From the NCBI RefSeq assembly GCF_000741785.1, contig NZ_JGZP01000004.1, positions 1 through 64,000 on the forward strand: DNA of 64,000 nucleotides, written 5' to 3'. Within the stretch, counting starts at the first letter, position 1. Every line of letters begins with the position of its first letter. The stretch is from Bifidobacterium stellenboschense (GTDB lineage Bacteria > Actinomycetota > Actinomycetes > Actinomycetales > Bifidobacteriaceae). Shown piece after piece: positions 18,617 to 27,140 of this stretch. The notes beneath the pieces are model-generated. The model searched no databases. It saw nothing but the letters and a program-made list of their open reading frames with translations, and was not told where the DNA came from. Made by a program: the position numbers and the translations under genes.

Positions 18617-18685
18617 CCACGCCAATCGCGTGAACGATGACGGTGAGGTGCGCCTCGCCGTCCATGTGCCGTCTCGACACGTGAT

Positions 18686-18719
18686 TACATAATTATGCAA
18701 TAGTCTGCATAGGTATGTA
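18686..18719 (+). promoter_or_regulatory. Paired ARG boxes (ArgR operator) before argC
   Basis: Two 14-base half-operators, TACATAATTATGCA and TGCATAGGTATGTA, are separated by 6 bases, 37 bases before the argC start. The same paired layout with the same 6-base spacing stands before argG (25097-25130). The A+T-rich TGCATA/TATGCA words match the known ArgR box type. Confidence 0.85.
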
Positions 18720-18756
18720 TGCTCGTGGGTATTGCCCATGAAGTGAAGGACGTGAT

Positions 18757-19851
18757 ATGGCGAAATACACGGTGGCCGTGGCGGGTGCCACGGGTTATGC
18801 GGGAGGCGAGGCGCTGCGCATTCTGGCCGCCCATCCCGCGTTCGAGGTGACCTGCGTGGCGGGCCACTCCTCGGTGGGGGACAAGCTCGGCAAGCACATG
18901 CCGCACATCCCGCAGCTGGCGGATCTGACCGTCGAAGACACCACCCCCGAAGTCCTGAACGGCCATGACGTGATCATCCTCGCGCTGCCGCACGGAGCCT
19001 CCGGCAAGCTGGCGTCCCAGCTCGACCCGGACGCGGTCGTCGTCGACCTCGGCGCCGACCACCGTCTCGAAGAGCAAAGCGCGTGGGACGAGTTCTACGG
19101 CGGCGACTTCTACGAGCATTGGACCTACGGCATGCCCGAGCTCATCACCGGCAAGGCCGCCGACGGCTCGTACACGCGCCAGCGCGCCGCATTGCCTGGA
19201 ACCAAGCGCATCGCCGGCCCCGGCTGCAACGTGACCGCCACCACGCTGGCCCTGCAGCCCGGCGTCGCCGAAGGCCTCGTCGAGCACACGGACATCGTCG
19301 CCGATCTCGTCGTCGGCTACTCCGGCGCCGGCAAGAACCTCAAGCGCACCAACTTGCTCGCCGCCGAGGCGTTCGGCTCCGCCCTGCCGTACGGCGTGGG
19401 CGGCACGCACCGCCACATCCCCGAGATCCTGCAGAACCTCGCGCACGCCGCCGGCCTCGACGCCGCTGCCGCCAGCGGGTTCACGCTCGGCTTCACGCCG
19501 GTGCTCGCGCCCATGTCGCGCGGCATCCTCGCCTGCGTGAGCGCGAAGATGACCGACAAGGCGAAGCACCTGAGCGACGCGGCGATCCGCGACGTGTGGG
19601 CCCACGCCTACGAAGACCAGGACTTCATGGTGCTGCTGCCGGAAGGCACCCTGCCCGCCACGGCGAACATCATCGGCTCGAACGCCGCCCACATCCAGGT
19701 CGTCACCGACCGCAAGGCCGGCCGCATCATCGCCTTCGCCGCCATCGACAACCTCAACCGCGGCACCGCCGGCCAGGCGGTGCAGTCCCTGAACATCGCC
19801 CTCGGCCTTCCCGAAGACCAGGGCCTGACCAAGATCGGAGTCGCCCCGTGA
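18757..19851 (+). CDS. argC: N-acetyl-gamma-glutamyl-phosphate reductase
   Basis: 364 residues. An N-terminal NAD(P)-binding GATGYAGGEALRIL and the catalytic cysteine in GPGCNVTATTLAL (Cys157) are visible, with a conserved YSGAGKN segment downstream. It reduces N-acetylglutamyl phosphate to the semialdehyde, the third step of arginine biosynthesis. It is the first gene of the argCJBDFR operon; its TGA stop overlaps the GTG start of argJ. The ARG boxes at 18686 put the operon under ArgR. Confidence 0.97.
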   Translation: MAKYTVAVAGATGYAGGEALRILAAHPAFEVTCVAGHSSVGDKLGKHMPHIPQLADLTVEDTTPEVLNGHDVIILALPHGASGKLASQLDPDAVVVDLGADHRLEEQSAWDEFYGGDFYEHWTYGMPELITGKAADGSYTRQRAALPGTKRIAGPGCNVTATTLALQPGVAEGLVEHTDIVADLVVGYSGAGKNLKRTNLLAAEAFGSALPYGVGGTHRHIPEILQNLAHAAGLDAAAASGFTLGFTPVLAPMSRGILACVSAKMTDKAKHLSDAAIRDVWAHAYEDQDFMVLLPEGTLPATANIIGSNAAHIQVVTDRKAGRIIAFAAIDNLNRGTAGQAVQSLNIALGLPEDQGLTKIGVAP

Positions 19852-21020
19852 GCGTCACATTCGCACAAGGATTCGCCGCATCCGGTGTCGAGGCGGGCAT
19901 CTCCGCCGTCGCCGGCAAGAAGGATCTCGCACTCGTCGTCAACAACGGCCCGCTCGACGCGGCCGCCGGCGTGTTCACCTCCAACCGTTTCTGCGCCGCG
20001 CCCGTCCAGTGGTCGCGCAAGGTCGTCGCCGACGGCCACGTCAAGGCCGTGATCCTCAACTCCGGCGGCGCCAACGCGTGCACCGGAGCGGAAGGCTACG
20101 CGCAGTCCAAGGCCACCGCCGAGACCGTCGCCGCGCTCGTCGGCACGGAACCGGACGACGTGGCCGTGTGCTCCACCGGCCTCATCGGCGAACTGCTGCC
20201 GCTCGACCACGTGCTCGACGGCGCGAAGGCCGCCCACGCGGCGCTCGCCGCCACGCCGGAAGCCGGCGCGGACGCCTCCCACGCCATCATGACCACCGAC
20301 ACCAAGCCCAAGACCGTCGAACTCGAAGGTTCCAATGGCTGGAGGATCGGCGGCATGGTCAAGGGCTCCGGCATGATCGCCCCGCAGCTGGCCACCATGC
20401 TGTGCGTCATCACCACCGACGCCGTCGTCTCCGCCGGGCAGCTCCAGGCCGCGCTCGCCGTCGCCACCGAACACTCGTTCAACCGCATCGACGTGGACGG
20501 CTGCATGTCCACCAACGACACGGTGCTCCTGCTCGCCTCCGGCGCCTCGGGCGTCGAACCCGACAAGGACGAGTTCAACAAGCTCGTCAAAGACGCCTGC
20601 GCCTCCCTCGCCCGCCAGATCATCGGCGACGGCGAAGGCGCCAGCCACGACATCCGCATCACCGTCACCGGCGCCACCACCGAGGACGCGGCGCTCGCCT
20701 GCGGCCGCGCCGTCGCCGCCTCCAACCTGCTCAAGTGCGCGATCAGCGGCAACGACCCGAACTGGGGGCGCATCGTCTCCTCGCTCGGCACCGTGCCGCC
20801 GGAAGTCGCGCCCTACGAGTCCGACAAGGTGACCGTCGACGTCAACGGCGTGCGCATCTGCGAGAACGGCGGCGCCGGACGCGACCGCTCCGAAGTCGAC
20901 ATGACCCCGCGCGAGGTCCACATCGACATCGACCTGAACGCCGGGGACGCCGAGGCGACCGTCTGGACCGACGACCTCACCCACGAATACGTCCACATCA
21001 ACGCGGACTACGAAAGCTGA
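19848..21020 (+). CDS. argJ: Bifunctional ornithine acetyltransferase / N-acetylglutamate synthase
   Basis: 390 residues from the GTG overlapping the argC stop. The self-cleavage site is visible in KGSGMIAPQLATML, where the chain is cut before Thr183, which becomes the nucleophile of the beta chain. It recycles the acetyl group from N-acetylornithine to glutamate (cyclic pathway); many members can also use acetyl-CoA. No argA-like gene is seen nearby, consistent with a bifunctional enzyme. Confidence 0.96.
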   Translation: MSVTFAQGFAASGVEAGISAVAGKKDLALVVNNGPLDAAAGVFTSNRFCAAPVQWSRKVVADGHVKAVILNSGGANACTGAEGYAQSKATAETVAALVGTEPDDVAVCSTGLIGELLPLDHVLDGAKAAHAALAATPEAGADASHAIMTTDTKPKTVELEGSNGWRIGGMVKGSGMIAPQLATMLCVITTDAVVSAGQLQAALAVATEHSFNRIDVDGCMSTNDTVLLLASGASGVEPDKDEFNKLVKDACASLARQIIGDGEGASHDIRITVTGATTEDAALACGRAVAASNLLKCAISGNDPNWGRIVSSLGTVPPEVAPYESDKVTVDVNGVRICENGGAGRDRSEVDMTPREVHIDIDLNAGDAEATVWTDDLTHEYVHINADYES

Positions 21021-21035
21021 AAGCCCAAGAGTCAT

Positions 21036-21136
21036 GCTCCCGCGGGCGGGAGCTGTCCGACGGATGTCGGACTGAGGGTGGCGCCGCGAACCACCCCCGG
21101 TCATGCCGAGCATGACAGCCCCGCCAGCGGGGGCGG
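21036..21136. repeat. Inverted pair of modular palindromic repeats, copy D
   Basis: A repeat unit (CTCCCGCGGGCGGGAG core, GTCCGAC ... GTCGGAC stem, TGAGGGTGG tail) is followed after 9 bases by an inverted, diverged copy ending in CCCCGCCAGCGGGG. Together they fill the argJ-argB gap and could fold as one large cruciform or RNA hairpin inside the operon. Confidence 0.75.
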
Positions 21137-21155
21137 CAAGAAACGAAAGAAGAAC

Positions 21156-22112
21156 ATGTCTACTGAACTGAAGGGACCCGGATTCCATTTCGACGTGCAC
21201 ACCGACCTGCGCGCCGACCAGAAGGCCGAAGTGCTCATCGAGGCGCTGCCGTGGCTCGAGGAGTTCGCCGGCCAGCGCATCGTCGTCAAGTACGGCGGCA
21301 ACGCGATGATCGACGAACACCTGAAGCAGTGCTTCGCCGAGGACATGGTGTTCCTGCGCCAGGTGGGCCTGCACCCGATCGTCGTGCACGGCGGCGGGCC
21401 GCAGATTTCCCAGATGCTCAAGGCGCTCGGCATCAAGTCCGAGTTCAAGGGCGGTCTGAGGGTCACCACGCCCGAGGCGATGGACGTGGTGCGCATGGTG
21501 CTCACCGGCAAGGTGTCGCGTGAGCTCGTCGGCCTCATCAACGCGCACGGCCCGCTCGCCGTCGGGCTTTCCGGTGAGGACGGTGGCCTGTTCTCCGCCA
21601 TGCAGCGCCGGCCCGTCATCGACGGCAAACCCACCGACATCGGCCTCGTCGGCGACGTCGTCTCCGTCGACGCCTCCGCCGTCGAGGACCTCGTCAACGC
21701 GGGCCGCATCCCCGTCGTCTCCTCGGTCGCGCCGAACGAGGACGACGCCACCGAAGTGCTCAACGTGAACGCCGACTCCGCGGCCGCCGCGCTCGCCTCC
21801 GCCGTCGGCGCGCACAAGCTCGTCATCCTCACCGACGTGGACGGCCTGTACGCCGACTGGCCGGACCGCAACTCGCTGATCGGCCGCATCGGCGTGGAGA
21901 ACCTGCGTGACATGCTGCCCGATCTCGAATCCGGCATGCGCCCGAAGATGGAGGCGTGCGTGCGCGCCATCGACGGCGGCGTGCCCCAGGCGCACATCAT
22001 CGACGGCCGCAAGCCGCACTCCATCCTGAACGAGATTTTCACCTCCGCCGGCATCGGCACCATGGTCGTGCCCGAGGACGGCATCGAAATGAGGAGCTCC
22101 TATGTCTTCTGA
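21156..22112 (+). CDS. argB: N-acetylglutamate kinase
   Basis: 318 residues from the ATG at 21156. Amino acid kinase motifs are present: [20 protein letters not shown], the substrate loop FKGGLRVT and [12 protein letters not shown]. It phosphorylates N-acetylglutamate, normally the arginine-feedback-controlled step. The long N-terminal helix (residues 1-35) resembles the extension used by arginine-inhibited hexameric kinases. It overlaps argD by 11 bases. Confidence 0.96.
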   Translation: MSTELKGPGFHFDVHTDLRADQKAEVLIEALPWLEEFAGQRIVVKYGGNAMIDEHLKQCFAEDMVFLRQVGLHPIVVHGGGPQISQMLKALGIKSEFKGGLRVTTPEAMDVVRMVLTGKVSRELVGLINAHGPLAVGLSGEDGGLFSAMQRRPVIDGKPTDIGLVGDVVSVDASAVEDLVNAGRIPVVSSVAPNEDDATEVLNVNADSAAAALASAVGAHKLVILTDVDGLYADWPDRNSLIGRIGVENLRDMLPDLESGMRPKMEACVRAIDGGVPQAHIIDGRKPHSILNEIFTSAGIGTMVVPEDGIEMRSSYVF

Positions 22113-23421
22113 CGTGAACAACACCACTTCCGCCGCGGTCCCGGAACCGCTCGGCCCCAAGGATTCCCAGTGGCTGGGGGAGTACTCCCAGGTCCACATG
22201 AACGTGTTCGGTACGCCGCTGCGCGTCATGGACCACGGTCAGGGCGCCCGCGTGTGGGACGTCGACGGCAACGAATACCTCGACTTCCTCGGCGGCATCG
22301 CCGTCAACTCGATCGGCTACGCGCACCCCAAGTGGGTGAAGGCCGTCGCCGAACAGGCCGCGAAGGTCGCGCACGTGAGCAACTACTTCGCCACCGAGCC
22401 GCAGATCGAACTCGCCGCGCGCCTCGTCAAACTGGCCGGCGCGCCCGAAGGCTCCCACGTGTACTTCGGCAACTCCGGCGCGGAAGGCAACGAGGCTGCA
22501 CTGAAGCTCGCCAAACTGTACGGCCGCACGCTGCCTGGTGCCGCGCCCGCGATGGGCGGCAAGCCGGCGCGCATCATCGCCCTGACCAACGGCTTCCACG
22601 GCCGCACGCTCGGCGCGCTGTCCGCCACATGGAAGCCCGCCATCCGCAAGCCGTTCGGCCCGCTCGTGCCCAACATCGAATTCGTGCGCGCCGGCGACCC
22701 GCTCTCCCTCTACGAGGCGTTCAGCGAGACCGGCGTCGGCCACTACGGCAAGGGCCCGGTCGCCGCCGTCATCATGGAGCTCATCCAGGGCGAAGCCGGC
22801 GTCAAACCTCTTGGCGCCGACTACGTCAAGAAGGTGCGCGAGATGTGCGACATCAACCACGCGCTGCTCATCATCGACGAGGTACAGACCGGCATCGGCC
22901 GCACCGGCGCATGGTTCGCGTTCCAGCGCGAGGACCTGTCCGGCGGCATCACGCCCGACATGGTCACGTTCGCCAAGGGCGTGGCCGGAGGCTTCCCGAT
23001 GGGCGGCATGATCGCCTTCGGCGAGAAGCTCTCCGCCCTGTTCACGCCTGGCTCCCACGGCTCCACCTTCGCCGGCAACCCGCTCGGCGCTGCCGCGGCG
23101 CTCGCCACGCTCGACGTGATCGAGGAGGACGGCCTCGTCGCCAACGCCGAAGCGCGCGGCAGGCAGCTGCGCGACGGCATCATGGCCGGCGGCAACCCGC
23201 TGTACGTCTCCACGCGCGGCCGCGGCCTGCTCGACGCCGTCGAACTCGCCCACCCGTGCGCCCACGCCGTGATGAACTGGTGCCTCGAACGCGGCCTCAT
23301 CGTCAACGCGGTGCGCGCCGACGCCCTGCGTTTCGCCCCGCCGCTCATCGTCTCCGAGAAGGACATCGACGAGGCGCTCGCCATCCTCAAGGCCGTTCCC
23401 GGCGACCTTCCCGACGACTGA
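22102..23421 (+). CDS. argD: Acetylornithine aminotransferase
   Basis: 439 residues, class III aminotransferase. Motifs include [18 protein letters not shown], the PLP-pocket [15 protein letters not shown] and the PLP lysine in [13 protein letters not shown], followed by [19 protein letters not shown]. It makes N-acetylornithine from the semialdehyde with glutamate as donor. GAGGAGCTCCT before the ATG lies inside argB, consistent with translational coupling. Confidence 0.96.
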   Translation: MSSDVNNTTSAAVPEPLGPKDSQWLGEYSQVHMNVFGTPLRVMDHGQGARVWDVDGNEYLDFLGGIAVNSIGYAHPKWVKAVAEQAAKVAHVSNYFATEPQIELAARLVKLAGAPEGSHVYFGNSGAEGNEAALKLAKLYGRTLPGAAPAMGGKPARIIALTNGFHGRTLGALSATWKPAIRKPFGPLVPNIEFVRAGDPLSLYEAFSETGVGHYGKGPVAAVIMELIQGEAGVKPLGADYVKKVREMCDINHALLIIDEVQTGIGRTGAWFAFQREDLSGGITPDMVTFAKGVAGGFPMGGMIAFGEKLSALFTPGSHGSTFAGNPLGAAAALATLDVIEEDGLVANAEARGRQLRDGIMAGGNPLYVSTRGRGLLDAVELAHPCAHAVMNWCLERGLIVNAVRADALRFAPPLIVSEKDIDEALAILKAVPGDLPDD

Positions 23422-23463
23422 CCGCAACCGCCCGCCACCCGCACACCCGAAAGGACAACCACC

Positions 23464-24429
23464 ATGACCCCCGAACTGCGCCACATGCTGCGCGACGACG
23501 ACCTCAACCACGAGGAGCAGAAGCAGGTCCTCGAACTCGGCATGAAGTTCCGTGAGAACCGCTTCTACCGTCAGCCGTTCGCCGGCCCGCAGGCCGTCGC
23601 CGTGCTGTTCGACAAGCCCTCCACCCGCACCCGTTCCAGCTTCTCCATCGGTGTGGCCGAGCTGGGCGGCTACCCGCTCGTCATCGACAAGTCCGGTTCC
23701 CAGCTGGGCCGCGGCGAGCCGGTCGGCGACACCACCGAAGTGCTCACGCGCATGGCCTACGGCCTCGTGTGGCGCACCTTCGGCCAGGACCGCGTCGAGG
23801 AGATGGCCGCGCATGCCACCTGCCCCGTCGTCAACGCCCTGACCGATGATTTCCACCCCTGCCAGATCCTCGCCGACTTCCTCACCATCGCGCAGTTCCG
23901 CGGCGGCGTGGACGCGCTCAAGGGCAAGACCATCGCCTATGTGGGCGACGCGGCCAACAACATGTCCAACTCGTACCTGCTCGGCGGTGCCGTCGCCGGC
24001 ATGCACGTGCGCGTCGCCGGCCCGCAGGGCTACCTGCCCCGTCCGGACATCGTGGCCGACGCCGAGCGCATCGCCGCTCAGAACGGCGGTTCCATCCTCG
24101 TGACCACCGACGCGAAGGAGGCCGTCAAGGATGCCGACTGCGTGTTCACCGACACGTGGGTCTCCATGGGCGAGGAGGCCGAATACGCAATCCGTTCCAA
24201 GCCGTTCTGGAACTACCAGGTGAACGACGAGCTGATGGCGCTGGCCAAGCCGGACGCCTTGTTCCAGCACTGCCTGCCCGCCTACCGTGGCAAGGAGGTC
24301 ACCGCCTCGGTGATCGACGGTCCGCAGTCCGTGGTGTGGGACGAGGCCGAGAACCGTCTGCACGCGCAGAAGGCGCTGCTCACCTGGCTGGTCGGCAAGC
24401 AGCGTGGCGACGAAAGCCTGCTCGCATGA
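23464..24429 (+). CDS. argF: Ornithine carbamoyltransferase
   Basis: 321 residues. The carbamoyl-phosphate motif [10 protein letters not shown], the HPCQILADF motif and the C-terminal HCLPA ornithine-binding motif are all intact. It forms citrulline from ornithine and carbamoyl phosphate. The GAAAGGACAACC leader lies 43 bases after argD, and its stop overlaps the argR ATG. The biosynthetic (ArgF) rather than catabolic role is inferred from operon context. Confidence 0.97.
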   Translation: MTPELRHMLRDDDLNHEEQKQVLELGMKFRENRFYRQPFAGPQAVAVLFDKPSTRTRSSFSIGVAELGGYPLVIDKSGSQLGRGEPVGDTTEVLTRMAYGLVWRTFGQDRVEEMAAHATCPVVNALTDDFHPCQILADFLTIAQFRGGVDALKGKTIAYVGDAANNMSNSYLLGGAVAGMHVRVAGPQGYLPRPDIVADAERIAAQNGGSILVTTDAKEAVKDADCVFTDTWVSMGEEAEYAIRSKPFWNYQVNDELMALAKPDALFQHCLPAYRGKEVTASVIDGPQSVVWDEAENRLHAQKALLTWLVGKQRGDESLLA

Positions 24430-24935
24430 GTCAAACGCGTCCGTCCCTCCACCGTCCGGCCACGCGCGCCGCGCGTCTGAGCGCCATCGAAGAGGTGCTG
24501 CTCACGCACATCATCACCTCGCAATCCCAGTTGTCGTCGATTCTCGCCGACGAGGGTATCGCGGTGACGCAGGCGACGCTGAGCCGCGACCTCGACGAGA
24601 TGAACGCGTTCAAGAAGCGCCTGCCCGACGGCACGATGGCCTACGCCGTCGGGCATGATCCGGCGGGGGAGGAGCAGACGGACTCCGCCAAGGCGGAGGC
24701 GCAGATGTCGCGCGTGCTGAGCGGGCTCGTCACGTCGGTCGCGGCAGCCCGCAACCTCATCGTCATCCACACGCCGTCCGGCGCCGCCCAGTACGTCGCG
24801 TCGGTGATCGACAAGCAGCCGATCGACGGCCTGCTCGGCACGATCGCCGGCGACGACACGGTGATGGCGATCTGCAAGGACGACGACACCGCCGTCGCCC
24901 GCGCCGACTGGCTCCTCGCCCTCGCCTCCAAGTGA
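24426..24935 (+). CDS. argR: Arginine repressor
   Basis: 169 residues. The winged-helix DNA-binding domain occupies about residues 18-75 ([30 protein letters not shown]), with the conserved SR recognition-helix residues. The arginine-binding oligomerisation domain is about 95-165 ([36 protein letters not shown], containing the GTIAGDDT ligand site). It should bind the ARG boxes before argC and argG with arginine as corepressor. It is the last gene of the argCJBDFR unit, so it controls its own synthesis. Confidence 0.96.
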   Translation: MSQTRPSLHRPATRAARLSAIEEVLLTHIITSQSQLSSILADEGIAVTQATLSRDLDEMNAFKKRLPDGTMAYAVGHDPAGEEQTDSAKAEAQMSRVLSGLVTSVAAARNLIVIHTPSGAAQYVASVIDKQPIDGLLGTIAGDDTVMAICKDDDTAVARADWLLALASK

Positions 24936-24945
24936 CCTACTGGTC

Positions 24946-25060
24946 CTCCCGCTGGCGGGAGGTGTCGGATCAGTGGTGGCGCGGCCTTGGACGGAGTCGG
25001 AGAGTCCTCCCGCTGGCGGGAGGTGTCGCGCAGCGACGGAGGGTGGTCTTCGGTGGCCCC
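24946..25060. repeat. Two tandem palindromic repeats, copies E1 and E2
   Basis: E1 (24946-24980) is a shortened unit; E2 (25007-25047) is a full 41-base unit with core CTCCCGCTGGCGGGAG, second stem GTCGCGcAGCGAC and tail GGAGGGTGGT. E2 is the closest relative of the copy inside ykoC. They lie between argR and the argG operator. Confidence 0.8.
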
Positions 25061-25096
25061 ACCCACAACCCCCGCGTACGCATGCTGGACACGCCG

Positions 25097-25130
25097 TGCA
25101 TAAATATACAGACTTCTGTATATACTTGCA
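25097..25130 (+). promoter_or_regulatory. Paired ARG boxes (ArgR operator) before argG
   Basis: TGCATAAATATACA and TGTATATACTTGCA separated by 6 bases, 27 bases before the argG start. The arrangement matches the argC operator exactly in box length and spacing, so argG is a separate ArgR-controlled unit. Confidence 0.87.
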
Positions 25131-25157
25131 TCAGTTTGTTTTGAAGAAAGGCATTCC

Positions 25158-26396
25158 ATGGCAGATAACAATCGACTCGTGCTCGCCTACTCCGGCGGCC
25201 TCGACACCTCCGTCGCCATCTCCTACCTCAAGGAGCGCACCGGCAAGGACGTCGTCGCCGTGTCCCTCGACGTCGGCCAGGGCGGCGAGAGCCTCGAAAC
25301 CATCAAGCAGCGCGCCCTCGCCTGCGGCGCCGTCGAGGCCTACGTGGTCGACGCCCGCGACGAATTCGCCAACGAATACTGCATGAAGGCCCTCAAGGCC
25401 AACGCCATGTACGAGGGCGTGTACCCGCTGGTCTCCGCCATCTCCCGTCCGCTCATCTCCAAGCACCTCGTGCGCGCTGCCCACCAGTTCGGCGCCGACA
25501 CCATCTCCCACGGCTGCACCGGCAAGGGCAATGACCAGGTCCGCTTCGAGGTGTCCATCGCCTCCATCGACCCGACCCTGAAGGCCATCAGCCCGATTCG
25601 CGACCTCGCGCTCACCCGCGACGTGGAGATCGCGTTCGCCAAGGAGCACAAGCTGCCCATCGTGCAGACCGAGAAGAGCCCGTACTCCATCGACCAGAAC
25701 GTGTGGGGCCGCGCCATCGAGACCGGCTTCCTGGAGGATCCGTGGAACGGCCCGACCAAGGACTGCTACTCCTACACGGACGATCCGGCGTTCCCGCCCG
25801 TCGAGGACGAGGTCGTCATCGAATTCAAGGAAGGCATCCCGGTCAAGATCGACGGCCGCGACGTCACCCCGCTGCAGGCCATCGAGGAGATGAACCGCCG
25901 CGCCGGCGCCCAGGGCATCGGCCGCATCGACCTCATCGAGGACCGTCTGGTCGGCATCAAGTCCCGCGAGCTGTACGAGTGCCCGGGCGCCGTGGCGCTC
26001 ATCACCGCCCACCAGGAGCTGGAGAACTGCTGCCTGGAGCGCGAGCAGCACCGCATCAAGCGCGACATCGACAAGCGTTGGGGTGAGCTGGTCTACGATG
26101 CGCAGTGGTTCAGCCCGGCCGTGGCCTCGCTCAACGCGTTCATCGAGGACACGCAGAAGTACGTGTCCGGTGAGATCCGCATGACCCTGCACGGCGGCCG
26201 CGCCGTGGTCACGGGCCGTCGCTCCGCCACCTCGCTGTACGACTACAACCTGGCCACCTACGATTCCGGCGACAGCTTCGACCAGAAGTCCTCCAACGGC
26301 TTCATCGACATCTACGGCCTGCCCAGCCGCGTCGCCGCCGCCCGCGACATCAAGTTCGGCAACGGCATCGAAGTGCCGAACAACGTCGTGGAGTAG
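25158..26396 (+). CDS. argG: Argininosuccinate synthase
   Basis: 412 residues. The N-type ATP-pyrophosphatase motif AYSGGLDTS is at residues 10-18, with [13 protein letters not shown] and [12 protein letters not shown] downstream. It joins citrulline and aspartate using ATP. The ribosome site AAGAAAGG is close to the ATG. In most actinobacteria argH follows directly; here a double terminator and a 21-kb island come between them. Confidence 0.97.
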   Translation: MADNNRLVLAYSGGLDTSVAISYLKERTGKDVVAVSLDVGQGGESLETIKQRALACGAVEAYVVDARDEFANEYCMKALKANAMYEGVYPLVSAISRPLISKHLVRAAHQFGADTISHGCTGKGNDQVRFEVSIASIDPTLKAISPIRDLALTRDVEIAFAKEHKLPIVQTEKSPYSIDQNVWGRAIETGFLEDPWNGPTKDCYSYTDDPAFPPVEDEVVIEFKEGIPVKIDGRDVTPLQAIEEMNRRAGAQGIGRIDLIEDRLVGIKSRELYECPGAVALITAHQELENCCLEREQHRIKRDIDKRWGELVYDAQWFSPAVASLNAFIEDTQKYVSGEIRMTLHGGRAVVTGRRSATSLYDYNLATYDSGDSFDQKSSNGFIDIYGLPSRVAAARDIKFGNGIEVPNNVVE

Positions 26397-26456
26397 TCTC
26401 GGCTTTCGTGACCGTGACCGTGGCGGTCGGCGTCTTCATCGCCGTCTGACGGTTTC

Positions 26457-26531
26457 GGCCGGCCATCGGCCTTTTTGGGACGGGGTCCTCCTTCCCTTCA
26501 TGTGGGAAGGAGGACCCCGTCCTTTTGTCTT
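26457..26531 (+). terminator. Tandem intrinsic terminators after argG
   Basis: First hairpin GGCCG-gccat-CGGCC is followed by TTTTT (26457-26476). The second is a perfect 19-bp stem GGACGGGGTCCTCCTTCCC with a 7-base loop, then TTTTGTCTTT (26478-26531). Both are textbook rho-independent terminators and fully isolate argG from what follows. Confidence 0.93.
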
Positions 26532-26579
26532 TCCAAGCCTTCGCGGAACCGGTCGATGAACGGGCGGCGGGCGGTCGCG

Positions 26580-26795
26580 TCACATGCTTCCGAAGTCCAC
26601 CAGCGTCACGTCGTCCGCCTGCGCCGCGCGACTCGTGACGTGTTCGTCGAAACCGTTTTTCGAGAAGAGCATGTAGTGCCCGTGCTCGGGATGCAGGAGC
26701 TCGGCCCGATTGCGCAGCGTTTCAAGCTGGCGCAGCCCGGTCGGCACGCTGCGCCACTTGCATTCGCAGAACAGCATGGTCTTCGGATCCTCCCC
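26580..26795 (-). pseudogene. C-terminal fragment of a DUF234-type AAA ATPase (downstream half)
   Basis: Reading the minus strand gives GEDPKTMLFCECKWRSVPTG and continues to VTLVDFGSM, the PD-(D/E)XK-like ECKW end of the DUF234 domain found at the C-terminus of archaeal-type ATPases. There is no N-terminal part here; the missing portion is at 37155-38354, on the other side of a 10.36-kb insertion, and joins in frame (IVATG to EDPKT). The gene is therefore split, not merely truncated. Confidence 0.85.
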
Positions 26796-26839
26796 AGAGA
26801 CGAAAAGTCAAGGACTTTTTCATCAAATTCACAAAGAAG

Positions 26840-26998
26840 TCACATTTTGCGGACTTCCTCACGGAGCAGACGCTTGATTTTGTCCTCCATTGTCTCTTTT
26901 GCGGTCTGGCTGAAATGCACACGGACGATATAGGTTGTCTTGCCAATCTGCTTTCTGACAGTAGGGCAAGTGGCGGTGTTGGTTGCGGTATTGTTCAT
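26840..26998 (-). CDS. tnpW: Transposon-encoded TnpW-like protein
   Basis: 52 residues starting MNNTATNTATCPTVRKQIGK, with TTYIVRVHFSQTAKETMEDK and IKRLLREEVRKM. This matches the small TnpW proteins found at one end of Tn4451-family elements in clostridia. Its role is not established. It is the last gene at the left end of the element, about 45 bases from the junction. The AGGAGG-type ribosome site precedes the ATG at 26996-26998. Confidence 0.8.
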   Translation of the reverse strand: MNNTATNTATCPTVRKQIGKTTYIVRVHFSQTAKETMEDKIKRLLREEVRKM

Positions 26999-27140
26999 TC
27001 AAAATCCTCCTGTAAATGAAAAATGCCCGGTGACTGTTCATCATCGGGCGGTGTCGGTATGAGGGAACAAGGCAAGGCGGCAACATTAAGGTATCTATAA
27101 AAACCTTGCCGTCTTTGCCACGCTTGCCGTGTTCCTGTTG

